Shown here in pieces: positions 10,152 to 19,887 of a DNA stretch of 64,000 nucleotides (position 1 is its first letter; the number at the start of each line of letters is the position of its first letter). The notes beneath the pieces are model-generated. The model did no database searches and was not told the origin of the DNA. It saw only the letters and a program-made list of their open reading frames with translations. This DNA comes from Moraxellaceae bacterium (GTDB lineage Bacteria; Pseudomonadota; Gammaproteobacteria; Pseudomonadales; Moraxellaceae), in assembly GCA_030646295.1 (NCBI GenBank), contig JAUSND010000024.1, positions 237,607-301,606 on the forward strand. Direction: 5' to 3'. Made by a program: the position numbers and the translations under genes.

Positions 10152-11273
10152 ATGAAGTCCACGGCACCACAGGACAGCCGTCCCAATCCGCTGCTGTCCG
10201 CCATCGGCCGCATCACCGATCTTTTTGCCTACCCCCTGCGTACCTCGCACTATGTGGAGCTGGTCAACCCGCTGTGGACCACGCACCAGTTGCAGGCGCG
10301 GGTGGTAAAGGTATGGGACGAAACCCGCGATGCCCGCACCATCACGCTCAAGCCCGGCCTTAACTGGCGCGGCCATCGTGGCGGCCAGCATGTGCGCGTG
10401 GGCATTCCCGTGGGTGGCATGCATTACACGCGCACCTACACGATTTCGTCCGCGCCGGAACGCAGCGATGGCTGCTTCACCATCACGGTGAAAGTGGTGG
10501 ATGGTGGCCGCATCTCGCGCCATCTCGTGCGTAACCTCAAGGTGGGGGACTACCTGCCTATTGGTTTGCCACAAGGCGACTTCTACCTGCCCGATGCGCA
10601 ACCGGTAAAGCCGCTCTTCATCACTGCCGGTAGCGGCATCACGCCAGCCATGAGCATGCTGCGCAGCCTGACTGCACAGGAACGCCTGCCCGACAGCGTG
10701 CACATTCATTACGCACCGCATGAGTTCGATGTGATTTTCGGCAAGGAAATCGCAACACTGGCGCAGGAACATTCGCGCTACCGCTTTAATCCGGTGTTCA
10801 CGCGCGAGCTGGGTGAAGAACAGCGCCAGAAGCGTCATTTCAGTGAAGCACAACTTAACGAGCTATGCCCCGACTGGCGTCAGCGCGAATGCTATGCCTG
10901 CGGCCCGCAGGAAATGCTGGCGGCAATAGAAGCGCTGTGGGAACGCGAAGGCCTGTCTCGTCGCCTGCATGTGGAACGCTTCCGTGCTGCCTTTGCCACG
11001 GTGCCTGCCGGTGCTGTAGGTGGCCAGGTGAAGTTTTCTCGCGGCGGCGTTACTGCCACGGCAGATTCCGCCACCAGCCTGCTGCGCGTGGCGGAAGATG
11101 CAGGTCTTAATCCGGCGCACGGTTGCCGCATGGGCATCTGCCATGCCTGCGACACCACGCTGCTCGCCGGCTGTGTCCGCGACCTGCGCACCGGCCAGGT
11201 GGTGAACGAAACCGGCACCATCGTGCAGCCGTGCATTTGTGCCGCTGCCGGTGATTGCGAACTCGATCTGTAA
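10152..11273 (+). CDS. Ferredoxin reductase (FAD/NAD-binding plus C-terminal 2Fe-2S), probable electron donor to the adjacent desaturase
   Basis: RTYTISSAPE flavin motif, ITAGSGITPAMSMLRSL, C-terminal CRMGICHACDTTLLAGCVRDLRTG 2Fe-2S ligands; SD-like AAGGGAG upstream. Confidence 0.9.
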   Translation: MKSTAPQDSRPNPLLSAIGRITDLFAYPLRTSHYVELVNPLWTTHQLQARVVKVWDETRDARTITLKPGLNWRGHRGGQHVRVGIPVGGMHYTRTYTISSAPERSDGCFTITVKVVDGGRISRHLVRNLKVGDYLPIGLPQGDFYLPDAQPVKPLFITAGSGITPAMSMLRSLTAQERLPDSVHIHYAPHEFDVIFGKEIATLAQEHSRYRFNPVFTRELGEEQRQKRHFSEAQLNELCPDWRQRECYACGPQEMLAAIEALWEREGLSRRLHVERFRAAFATVPAGAVGGQVKFSRGGVTATADSATSLLRVAEDAGLNPAHGCRMGICHACDTTLLAGCVRDLRTGQVVNETGTIVQPCICAAAGDCELDL

Positions 11274-11307
11274 TCCCGCCACACAAGAATAAAAAGGGAG
11301 ACACCGA

Positions 11308-12495
11308 ATGAATGCCACTACCCTGCCGACCACATTGCCCACCACGTTGAATGCCGCACAGATCGAGGAGTTTGGCCGTGAGCTGGACGCCATCCGTGAT
11401 GAAGTCATGGACTCGCGCGGCGACCACGACCGTCGCTACATCCTGCGCCTGATCAAGACCCAGCGCAGCATGGCACTGGGCGGACGCGTGCTGATTTATG
11501 CCTCGCTGTTTTTAATGCCGGCATGGGGCCACGCGCTGGCCAGTTGGATCAGCTGCCTTGCCATCATGGGACTGGGCACGCTGATCCTCGGTCTCGCCAA
11601 GATTCTGGAGAACATGGAAATTGCGCACAACGTTCTGCATGCCCAGTGGGACTGGATGAAAGACAGCACCATCCAGTCCAACACCTGGGAGTGGGACAAC
11701 ATGAGCCCATCGGACCGCTGGATGCATTCGCACAATGTGGTGCACCACACCTGGACCAATGTGATGGAGAAAGATCTGGATGTGGGCTACGGCATTCTGC
11801 GCGTGACGCCAATGCAGCCGTGGGCATGGAAATACCTGCCGCAGCCGATCTATGCCTTTCTGCTCATGATGTTTTTTGAAGAAGGTGTGGCACTGCACGA
11901 ACAGGCCATCCTGGACTGGGTGGAGGGCCGCAAGTCCTACGCAGAAATCAAACCGCTGATGGGCAATATCGGACGCAAGGCCGGTCGCCAGATCCTCAAG
12001 GATTACATCATGTGGCCGCTGGCAGCCTTTCTGGTGGCACTGCCGCTGTCGGCCTATGTGCCGGCATCGCCATGGCTGGTGTTCGGTCTGGTGGCAGGCG
12101 CCAACGCGGTGGCCAACATCATCCGCAACATCTGGGCCTTCATGATCATTTTCTGCGGCCACTTTCCGGCGGGCGTACACACCTTCACACCGGCACAGGT
12201 GGAAGGCGAAACCCGTGCACACTGGTACCTGCGCCAGTTGCTGGGCTCTGCCAACATCGGTGGCGGCAAGATCTTCCACATCCTCTCCGGCAACCTGTCG
12301 CACCAGATTGAGCACCACCTGTACCCGGACATGTGCAGCAACCGCTACCCGGAGGTCTCGCCACGCGTAAAAGCGCTCTGCGCCCGCTACGGCCTGCCCT
12401 ACAACACCGGCTCGCTCACCCGCCAGTTTGGCACCACCGTGTGGAAAATCCTGCGGCTGTCACTGCCGGGCGGCTCGGACATGATCAAGGCCTGA
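11308..12495 (+). CDS. Fatty acid desaturase
   Basis: Three His boxes: HNVLHAQWDW, HSHNVVHHTWTN, HQIEHHLYPD. Immediately downstream of the ferredoxin reductase. Confidence 0.9.
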   Translation: MNATTLPTTLPTTLNAAQIEEFGRELDAIRDEVMDSRGDHDRRYILRLIKTQRSMALGGRVLIYASLFLMPAWGHALASWISCLAIMGLGTLILGLAKILENMEIAHNVLHAQWDWMKDSTIQSNTWEWDNMSPSDRWMHSHNVVHHTWTNVMEKDLDVGYGILRVTPMQPWAWKYLPQPIYAFLLMMFFEEGVALHEQAILDWVEGRKSYAEIKPLMGNIGRKAGRQILKDYIMWPLAAFLVALPLSAYVPASPWLVFGLVAGANAVANIIRNIWAFMIIFCGHFPAGVHTFTPAQVEGETRAHWYLRQLLGSANIGGGKIFHILSGNLSHQIEHHLYPDMCSNRYPEVSPRVKALCARYGLPYNTGSLTRQFGTTVWKILRLSLPGGSDMIKA

Positions 12496-12671
12496 GCCGG
12501 GCAAGCATGCTGATACCTGCCGCCATCCATGGTGGATGGCGCAGGCGTAGAAGTGGTGCACGGTTTCCGGCAAGATAACCCTAACTCGGCTGCTACCAGA
12601 CAAGCCATCATCAAGCACACGCTTACATGCCTCCGAAGATCCGGGGGCATTTTCATAAAAGGACTTCCGCA

Positions 12672-13976
12672 GTGAACGCCGGCTTTATCCATGAAATGAA
12701 AATCCAAAAGATCGCGCATACCTGCCTGATCCTGATTTTTTGTTTTCTGGGCATAAGTCCGGCACTCACGCATGCCACCAGCACTCAGGCAGTATTTGCC
12801 AAAAGCAAGGGGGCTGTCGTCCAGATACGGGTACTGGATATTGCCAGTGGCGCCCAACAATCCCTCGGCACCGGCTTTCACATTGGCAACGGGCTGTATA
12901 TCACCAACTACCATGTCATTGCCGACCTGCTGGACAAGGATCAGCACCTGCAGACACTTGCCCAGACCTTTGACAAGCAGGAGTTTGAACTGGAGCTGGT
13001 CACACTGGACGTTGTGCACGACCTGGCCGTCATGCATGCCCGGCGAGCCAACCTTCCAGTCATTACACTCGCCAGTCAGGAGCCTGAAAGAGGCGAGCGT
13101 CTTTATTCATTGGGCAACCCGATGGATATCGGTTTTACCATTGTGGAAGGCAACTACAACGGCTATGTAAAGGGTGATCCGCGAAAGAACATCCACTTTA
13201 CAGGCTCGCTCAATCCCGGCATGAGTGGCGGGCCCACCATCACGGAATCCGGCACTGTCGCCGGCATCAACGTTGCCACATCGGGCGATGAGGTCAGCTA
13301 CCTCGTCCCTGCAGAGTACGCAAAAGCCATGCTGGAAAGACTTCCGGCCAAACCGAAACCTGCAACAAGCATCAAGGCACTCAGGAAGCTGGTCAGGGAC
13401 CAGCTTCTTGCAGAGCAGGACCGGATCACCCAGGAGTTTCTTGCAAAACCATTGAAAGTAACCCGACTGGGAAGCTTCAACGTACCTGACAGCAATGTCG
13501 AATGGATTACCTGTTGGGGAAACAGCCGCAACACCGACAGTGATCTGCTGAAAGCCTCACAACGAAGATGTACGGCAGGATCAGCCATATATCTTGATGA
13601 AGACATCCAGATCAACTCGGTCGGCTATTTGCACTCGTTTCTGGACGGAAAGAAACTGCACCCCCTGCAGTTTCTCCATCAGTATGGCGACGCTTACATA
13701 AACTCGCCGGACGCGGGTGACAACAGCGACCGCATCAATCCCGCCGTATGCCAGCAAGACTTTTTCCGCAAGGACAACATCGTTTTCCGCGGCGCCACCT
13801 GCATCCGGCTTTACAGGGATTACCCCGGCTTGTACAACATCACCTTCCGGGCAGCCACACAGGGCAGCATGCACACCGGCTTGATCACCACCCTGAGCAT
13901 GCAGGGATTCAGCATGGCTAACGCCAAGAAAATGATCTCCCGCTATGTGAGTTCATTTCAGGGAGCAGCCAAATGA
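12672..13976 (+). CDS. Secreted trypsin-like serine protease
   Basis: Putative catalytic triad: H in YITNYHVIAD, D in VVHDLAVMHA, S in GMSGGPTI. Signal peptide KIAHTCLILIFCFLGISPALTHA. GTG start at 12672 with AAAGGA upstream preferred over ATG 12627. Confidence 0.75.
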   Translation: MNAGFIHEMKIQKIAHTCLILIFCFLGISPALTHATSTQAVFAKSKGAVVQIRVLDIASGAQQSLGTGFHIGNGLYITNYHVIADLLDKDQHLQTLAQTFDKQEFELELVTLDVVHDLAVMHARRANLPVITLASQEPERGERLYSLGNPMDIGFTIVEGNYNGYVKGDPRKNIHFTGSLNPGMSGGPTITESGTVAGINVATSGDEVSYLVPAEYAKAMLERLPAKPKPATSIKALRKLVRDQLLAEQDRITQEFLAKPLKVTRLGSFNVPDSNVEWITCWGNSRNTDSDLLKASQRRCTAGSAIYLDEDIQINSVGYLHSFLDGKKLHPLQFLHQYGDAYINSPDAGDNSDRINPAVCQQDFFRKDNIVFRGATCIRLYRDYPGLYNITFRAATQGSMHTGLITTLSMQGFSMANAKKMISRYVSSFQGAAK

Positions 13977-14989
13977 CCGCCATTCTGGAGATCATCAGCC
14001 CGGACGGATTCCACCAGTACCACAAGCCCGGCAATGCGCCGCTACTGCTTGGCCGCGGCTACGATTGTGACATCATCATTCCTGACGAGTACCTTTCCGC
14101 ACAGCACTTGCGCATATGGGCTGACGAGGCAGGGCAATACTGCATCAGCGACTGCAACAGCGAAAACGGCGTTTATCTTGAAGCCGCCAATGGTGCACGC
14201 AGCCGCATTTCACAAGAAACGGTTATTCCAGCCGGCTCATGCCTGCATGCTGGTAAAACCGCCATTTTCCTGCACGCTTCTGACGCTCAGGTGGCGCCTG
14301 CCAAAAAAATCCACCATGCGGGTAATGGCGTTAAAAGCTTCATTCTCCGGCACTCATGGGCACCTCCACTTCTTGCCTTCATCGCTCTTGTCGTAATGGA
14401 TGCCTATCTTGATCACTCGCAGAAGGAAAATTATTCGGAGCTTGTGGCCAACCCGTTTGCGGCCTTGATGCTGGCATCCTTCTGGTCGGCAGGCTGGGCA
14501 TTCCTGGGCCGCATGACGACCCATAACGCAAATTTCTTCAAGCATGTCGGCATATTTTCCAGCATCGCCTGCGTCGTGATGATTCTCAATGCGCTTGGAA
14601 ATGCCTTCGCTTACAGCATGGAAGGCACATCCGCCACGGGGCACTCCCTCAACGGCGCGTACCCTGCCCTTGTCGGCGTCGTCTTGTTTTCACTCTTTAC
14701 AGTAATGACTACATGGCACCTGAAATACTCGACACGGCTTGGCAAGGGCTCACGATGGAAAATGGCCAGCATCCTGCCCGTCACCATCATTATCTTCCTG
14801 TCCCTGGCTGATTATTTTGACGAGAATGGTCCAGATGGAAATGGCATATACGGAAACCTTATGCTGCCATTATCAATGCGGGTAGCCGACATAAAAACGC
14901 AGAAAGAATTCATCAATGAGATCAGTCTGCTTGAAAAGATCGCCAGGGAAGAAGCGGCAAAATCAAAAGACTGGACCAGCGACCTGTAA
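13973..14989 (+). CDS. FHA-domain protein with C-terminal transmembrane segments
   Basis: FHA signature LLGRGYDCDIIIPDEYLSAQHLRIW...SENGVYLEA, followed by several hydrophobic segments. 4-bp ATGA overlap with upstream protease. Confidence 0.8.
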   Translation: MTAILEIISPDGFHQYHKPGNAPLLLGRGYDCDIIIPDEYLSAQHLRIWADEAGQYCISDCNSENGVYLEAANGARSRISQETVIPAGSCLHAGKTAIFLHASDAQVAPAKKIHHAGNGVKSFILRHSWAPPLLAFIALVVMDAYLDHSQKENYSELVANPFAALMLASFWSAGWAFLGRMTTHNANFFKHVGIFSSIACVVMILNALGNAFAYSMEGTSATGHSLNGAYPALVGVVLFSLFTVMTTWHLKYSTRLGKGSRWKMASILPVTIIIFLSLADYFDENGPDGNGIYGNLMLPLSMRVADIKTQKEFINEISLLEKIAREEAAKSKDWTSDL

Positions 14990-15249
14990 GCACAGCTCAA
15001 GAGTCCGGGATGTCCATGACATAATCATGGATATCCCGGACCGTGCACTAACGACATCCAGCCCCTCTCCATACGTAAATCAGCCCCCACCCAAAAGCAC
15101 CAGATCGCGTGATCAGTCACACCACTCCATACGGATGGACTGCCACGGACCACAAACGGCTGCTAGAATGCGGCCATAAAAACAACTCCCGTTTATTCAT
15201 GCGCTCATGGACTTTTTGCATGAGCATCTGTATCTGCCATTGAAGGAAC

Positions 15250-16905
15250 ATGATGACTCTCCGCGTCCCCGGCATTGCCTTTATCCTTGCTCTTGCCCTG
15301 CCCATTGTCGCTAATGCAGATGGCATCCAGATCATCATCAGTCCCGGCTCGTCGACGCCGACCAATATTGATACCGCCTGGGGCAGCAGTGGCTTTGTCA
15401 GTTTTAATGATCAGTCCATCACCGCCAAGGCCCTGGATACCAACCGCCGCCTGCTGATTGCAGGGCAATCCGGCAGTGGCAGCCTGGTGCGCCGTCTTCT
15501 GGCCAACGGACAACCGGATACCAGCTTTGGCAATAATGGCTCCCTGGCCATCAGCCTGGGATCATCCACACTCAAGGACAGGCCAGCGGTGTTCGTTCCC
15601 ATGGCAGACGGCAGCTTTTACCTGCTGATCAATCATGACCGGGACACAACACTGCTCGACACGCCCAAAAACCACTCACTGGTGTATGTGAGCGCCTCTG
15701 GCAGCATCACTGGCACCAACGAAGGCGTGCGTTTCACACAGGAGGGCGTCGGCCTTGACGTTATCCGTGATGCCGAGGGCCGGCTTTACCTGCTTTCTGC
15801 CACAGGTTTTTCCGATCCCGACACCGGCAAAATGGAATGGTCCCTGCAACGCCTGATGGCTGATGGCTCACTGGACACCTTCTTCAGCGGTGATGGCGCC
15901 ATCCACTGGTCCAGCAACTATCCCTCGGTAATCGCCATGTTTGTGGGTGAGCGTATGCAGGCCCGCTACTTTGATCCGGACAACACCTGCCCGGTACGCG
16001 CGCTAGTGATTGGTGAAAATGGAGCAACGACTGAAAAGTGTGGCGAGAGTGCGAATGGGCGCCCTCTCAGACTGCTCTCCGTACCGTCGACAGAGTCTGG
16101 CGTCATTGAAGGGGTTTCCTATTCAGGTACGACGGGTCCACTTCCGGCAGGTGGCCCATATGTCGCCAACGAAGGCATTAGTATCCAGGCGTATCCGTTT
16201 GGCTTTTTCCAGATTATTGAACCAACCCAGATCAACTTCCTGACGTTCACACCGGCCTACGACAGCACGTTCTGGGATTTTGACTCTGCCGCGCTCATTG
16301 CGATGTCGACCAACGCCATTGGCACCATGGCACATCCGGATGCGGATGGCGGCCTCTATGTTTCCTTCAACAAATACGATGGTGGTGCGGACGGGTACTT
16401 TTTCTACTCGCCACCCGCAACGGTTTTTCGCAGCAAGGGCTTCACAGTAGACACCTTGCCCGACTCGCTTGGTAGCCCGAAAATCAGCACGAGCGGTGGC
16501 AACTACATCAGCGGCTGGATCACTGTTTCCGGACTGGGCAATTATGTCAGCGTGCCCGCCCGTGTAACCAGCGGTGAAATCAGCCTGAATGGCACCGACT
16601 GGCACAAGGGATGGGTATGGGTTCACAACGGAAGCCAGATACGTGTGCGCTACCCCTACACTACACGCCTGACCATCGGCGGCATCATTGCCCCCAACAG
16701 CCCGTCAACACCGGTGGGGAATGCGCAGTCCATGTTGCTCAGCAACCGCGTCATAACGGATGAAAAGCCCATGCCGCCGCCTGCTGATGCTGGTGGCGGC
16801 AGTGGTGGTGGCAGCACCGATATATTCATGCTGATTGCCGGGCTGCTCGCCCTGATAAAAACAGCAGCAGGCCGGAAAAAGACGGTACTTGGCAAAAGTA
16901 AATGA
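15250..16905 (+). CDS. Secreted delta-60-repeat-like protein with Gly-rich C-terminal TM tail
   Basis: Signal peptide; NGQPDTSFGNNGSLAI and ADGSLDTFFSGDGAI resemble delta-60 repeats; C-terminus GGGSGGGSTDIFMLIAGLLALIKTAAGRKK. Confidence 0.7.
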   Translation: MMTLRVPGIAFILALALPIVANADGIQIIISPGSSTPTNIDTAWGSSGFVSFNDQSITAKALDTNRRLLIAGQSGSGSLVRRLLANGQPDTSFGNNGSLAISLGSSTLKDRPAVFVPMADGSFYLLINHDRDTTLLDTPKNHSLVYVSASGSITGTNEGVRFTQEGVGLDVIRDAEGRLYLLSATGFSDPDTGKMEWSLQRLMADGSLDTFFSGDGAIHWSSNYPSVIAMFVGERMQARYFDPDNTCPVRALVIGENGATTEKCGESANGRPLRLLSVPSTESGVIEGVSYSGTTGPLPAGGPYVANEGISIQAYPFGFFQIIEPTQINFLTFTPAYDSTFWDFDSAALIAMSTNAIGTMAHPDADGGLYVSFNKYDGGADGYFFYSPPATVFRSKGFTVDTLPDSLGSPKISTSGGNYISGWITVSGLGNYVSVPARVTSGEISLNGTDWHKGWVWVHNGSQIRVRYPYTTRLTIGGIIAPNSPSTPVGNAQSMLLSNRVITDEKPMPPPADAGGGSGGGSTDIFMLIAGLLALIKTAAGRKKTVLGKSK

Positions 16906-16936
16906 AACCGGCCCGGCTACACGGATACTGTGCACC

Positions 16937-17557
16937 ATGAACATCGACCCCACCGAGCACAGCAGCGCTGACAACTACAAGCTGCTCACCAATATCGTGG
17001 TGCCACGACCGGTGGCATGGGTAACCTCGGTGAATGCTGACGGCGTGGTTAATCTGGCGCCGTTCAGCTTTTTCAATGCGGTGGGCAGTGACCCGCTGAT
17101 CGTGATGATCAGCGTGGCACACCATGATGACGGCTCGCACAAGGATACCGGCCGCAACATTCTGGCCAGTGGCGAATTTGTCGTGAACATGGTGACTGCA
17201 GAACTGATGGCTGCCATGAATGTGTCGGCAGCGGACTTCCCTGCAGGGGATAGCGAACTGCATGCCAGTGGCCTGCACGAAAAACCGTCTGTGCGTGTCA
17301 GGGTGCCGCGCGTAGCAGAGTCACAGGCCAGCATGGAGTGTCGCCTGCACAGCACGCAGGACTTTGGCAAATACACACTGATCTTTGGTGAAGTCGTCAT
17401 GTTTCATGTGGCCGATCATCTGGTCGGTGACAAGCTGCGTATTCACGGCTTTAACCCGGTGGGCCGCATGGGATCGCCGGCGTATTACTGCCGAACCGAT
17501 GACCGCTTTGAAGTGCCACGCACGACGTATGCGAAATGGAAGAGCGGGCAAGACTGA
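16937..17557 (+). CDS. Flavin reductase-like domain protein
   Basis: IVVPRPVAWVTSVNADGVVNLAPFSFFNAVGSDPL is the flavin-reductase-like (FMN-binding split barrel) pattern; ATG at 16937 preferred. Confidence 0.8.
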   Translation: MNIDPTEHSSADNYKLLTNIVVPRPVAWVTSVNADGVVNLAPFSFFNAVGSDPLIVMISVAHHDDGSHKDTGRNILASGEFVVNMVTAELMAAMNVSAADFPAGDSELHASGLHEKPSVRVRVPRVAESQASMECRLHSTQDFGKYTLIFGEVVMFHVADHLVGDKLRIHGFNPVGRMGSPAYYCRTDDRFEVPRTTYAKWKSGQD

Positions 17558-17566
17558 TGGCCACCC

Positions 17567-17600
17567 AATAAAAAGCCCCGCAGTTGCGGGGCTTTTTATT
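17567..17600. terminator. Bidirectional rho-independent terminator between convergent genes
   Basis: AATAAAAAGCCCCGCA-loop-TGCGGGGCTTTTTATT. Confidence 0.9.
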
Positions 17601-17649
17601 GGCTTCATACCGGTTTCATATTGGTTTCATATTGGTATCGCGCAAGCGA

Positions 17650-18549
17650 TTACTCGGACTGGATTCCGGTGATGAACCAGGGTGCATCATCCTTGGAGTA
17701 ATCACGCTCCAGATGCCAGATATCCACAAAGTCTTCTTCCACACCCTCCACCGTATCGCGGTAGCGACCGACGAAGCGGATGCTGACTTCGGCATTGCCA
17801 AACTGCTGGTCGGCACGCACCAGCTCGGCACTCACGCTGAGTACTTCGGTGTGCTGCTGCGCGGGCAGAGCGGCGCGCTCGGCCTGCAGGTCGGCGTACA
17901 GCTCGGGGGTGACGTATTCCTGGATTTTGGGCAGGTCGTTCTTGTTCCAGGCATCCTGCAGGATACGGTAGTGATCTTTTGCACCATCAAGAAACGCGGG
18001 CGTATCAAAACCCAGCGGCAAATTGAACGGCACGGCATGGGCAGCAGCACTGCTCACGGGCGCATCTGCCAGCGCTTCACGACGGGCACCGAACACGGGC
18101 TGCGGCGAAGACGGTTGCGATGCTGTCTGTTGCGATGGCGTCTGCTGGCCGGCACCGGCATAGGCCGGCTGTGGGCCACGGGCCGGTGCCGGCCCTTGCC
18201 GCATGCCGCGGATTACCTTGAAGATGACAAAAGCCAGCGCAGCGATGATGAGGATATCCATCATCTGCAGACCATCGAAGGCACCGCCAGCAAACAGCGC
18301 TGCGAACAGGCCACCCACCAGAAGGCCCCCGAGCAGCCCCCCCATCATGCCGCGGCCAGCACCCGGTGCCTGCTTGCCCGCCATGTCCTGCTTGCGTGCC
18401 GGTGCATCGGCGGTCGAACGACTGGGCGCAGGTGCGGTCTGGTAGCTACGACCAAACGACTTGCCGCCACCCATGCGCCGGGCTTCTGCCTCATCCACAA
18501 CAAGGGTAAAGGCGAACAGGATGGCAACGAGTGCCCACAATGTTTTCAT
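17650..18549 (-). CDS. Tim44-like domain protein, membrane-anchored
   Basis: MKTLWALVAILFAFTLVVDEAEARRMGGGKSFG N-terminus, Gly-rich TM region, C-terminal Tim44-like region. Confidence 0.8.
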   Translation of the reverse strand: MKTLWALVAILFAFTLVVDEAEARRMGGGKSFGRSYQTAPAPSRSTADAPARKQDMAGKQAPGAGRGMMGGLLGGLLVGGLFAALFAGGAFDGLQMMDILIIAALAFVIFKVIRGMRQGPAPARGPQPAYAGAGQQTPSQQTASQPSSPQPVFGARREALADAPVSSAAAHAVPFNLPLGFDTPAFLDGAKDHYRILQDAWNKNDLPKIQEYVTPELYADLQAERAALPAQQHTEVLSVSAELVRADQQFGNAEVSIRFVGRYRDTVEGVEEDFVDIWHLERDYSKDDAPWFITGIQSE

Positions 18550-18687
18550 GGATTTCCTCTGGGTGATGACTGAAGAGCCCCCCGCCAGCAAACACAGGGA
18601 GCCACAAGAAAAAGGTTGCTGCGGAGTGTGGAGAAAGTGATGGGCAAGTCAATGTGTCACTTGTATCACCCTGTCCTCTTTGCTTGC

Positions 18688-19209
18688 TCAGGCGGGCGCA
18701 AACAGGCGCAAGTGATCGCGAATGTGCATGGTATGCGCCTGCGCATACTCGTCCTTGCTTAACTGCCCATAGGCAAAGTGCGGCGCCAACCCACCCTCAT
18801 GTGCCGCAAACGTATCCAGCGCCACCAGCAGCCGCTCCAGTGCGGCCTGGGTATCACCGCTTGCGGCAATGGCAGGGGCACCGGGAATTGGCTCGGTGAG
18901 CGGATGCCGCATGGCACCTGCGGTGGTAAAGGCAAAGAAAGCTGTCGGTCCTGCGGTATGCCGGAAGACAGGGGACTTGAGGTCGGGATAGCCCGTCATG
19001 GACAGCTCGATGCTCTGTGCCAGATGGGAAAACACTGTATAGGCCGACCAGCCCGAGAGCGTGGTGATGGTGCGGGCACGCAAGGCCTGCAACTCCGCAA
19101 TGATGACAGCCACACCAGGTGCCGGCGTGGTGGCGCGACGCCAGGCAATGCCGGTAACAGCCGTGGCGGCCACAAGGCCGGAGGCAATAAGAAAACGTCG
19201 TCTGTTCAT
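18688..19209 (-). CDS. DUF1569-like protein with Tat-type signal
   Basis: MNRRRFLIASGLVAATAVTG (RRRFL), C-terminal HFAYGQLSKDEYAQAHTMHIRDHLRLF. Confidence 0.7.
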   Translation of the reverse strand: MNRRRFLIASGLVAATAVTGIAWRRATTPAPGVAVIIAELQALRARTITTLSGWSAYTVFSHLAQSIELSMTGYPDLKSPVFRHTAGPTAFFAFTTAGAMRHPLTEPIPGAPAIAASGDTQAALERLLVALDTFAAHEGGLAPHFAYGQLSKDEYAQAHTMHIRDHLRLFAPA

Positions 19210-19275
19210 GAGGTAAGCGTCTGCATCCATTCAATTGCTGGCGAAATAAAACAGGTAATTCTTACTGTGCCGTAA

Positions 19276-19887
19276 TTACCACAAGCGTGCGGGCGCGGGC
19301 GCACCTTTCACCAGCGCCTTGGCAGTCTTCTGGTATCTGGCGAGAAAACCGCTTTCTGCATGCTCGTCTGCATACAACGCCGCCAGATCCTTTTGCATCT
19401 GCAAAAAAAGATGTGCCGTCATGCTGGCATCAGCCAGCGCACGGTGATGACGACCATCAACCTTGATGTTGTGCAGATCCACCAGCGTGGCCAGTTTGTG
19501 ATTGGTGGACCATGGGTAAAGGCGACGGGCCAGAAGCACGGTGCACAAGAATTCATGCGCACACGGCACGCCAATGCGACCAAGTTCGTATTGCCAGAAC
19601 TTGCGGTCAAAGCTGGCGTTGTGGGCAACCATGGTGGCATCACCAACAAACGCGGCAATCTCGGCCATGACCTTTTCGGGCGGTGGCGAGGTGCGCACCA
19701 TCATGGGTGTGATGCCGGTAAGCGCAGTGATGAACGGCGGTACGCGCACGTCGGGGTTCATCAGGCTTTGCCAGGAATCAACAATCCGGTTGTCCTGCAC
19801 CAGCACGGCGGCCACTTCGATGGCACGTCCGCCGCTGTCTGGCATGAGTCCGTTGGTTTCAAAATCGATGATGGCGTAACGGGTCAT
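19276..19887 (-). CDS. DnaQ-like 3'-5' exonuclease
   Basis: Exo I IIDFETNG, Exo II VAHNASFDRKF, Exo III HRALADASMTAHL; start MTRYAIIDFETNG at 19887. Confidence 0.85.
   Translation of the reverse strand: MTRYAIIDFETNGLMPDSGGRAIEVAAVLVQDNRIVDSWQSLMNPDVRVPPFITALTGITPMMVRTSPPPEKVMAEIAAFVGDATMVAHNASFDRKFWQYELGRIGVPCAHEFLCTVLLARRLYPWSTNHKLATLVDLHNIKVDGRHHRALADASMTAHLFLQMQKDLAALYADEHAESGFLARYQKTAKALVKGAPAPARLW

Noticed and set aside
17584-18573. 329-aa plus-strand ORF
   Set aside because: Antisense to the Tim44-like gene and starts inside a terminator hairpin.
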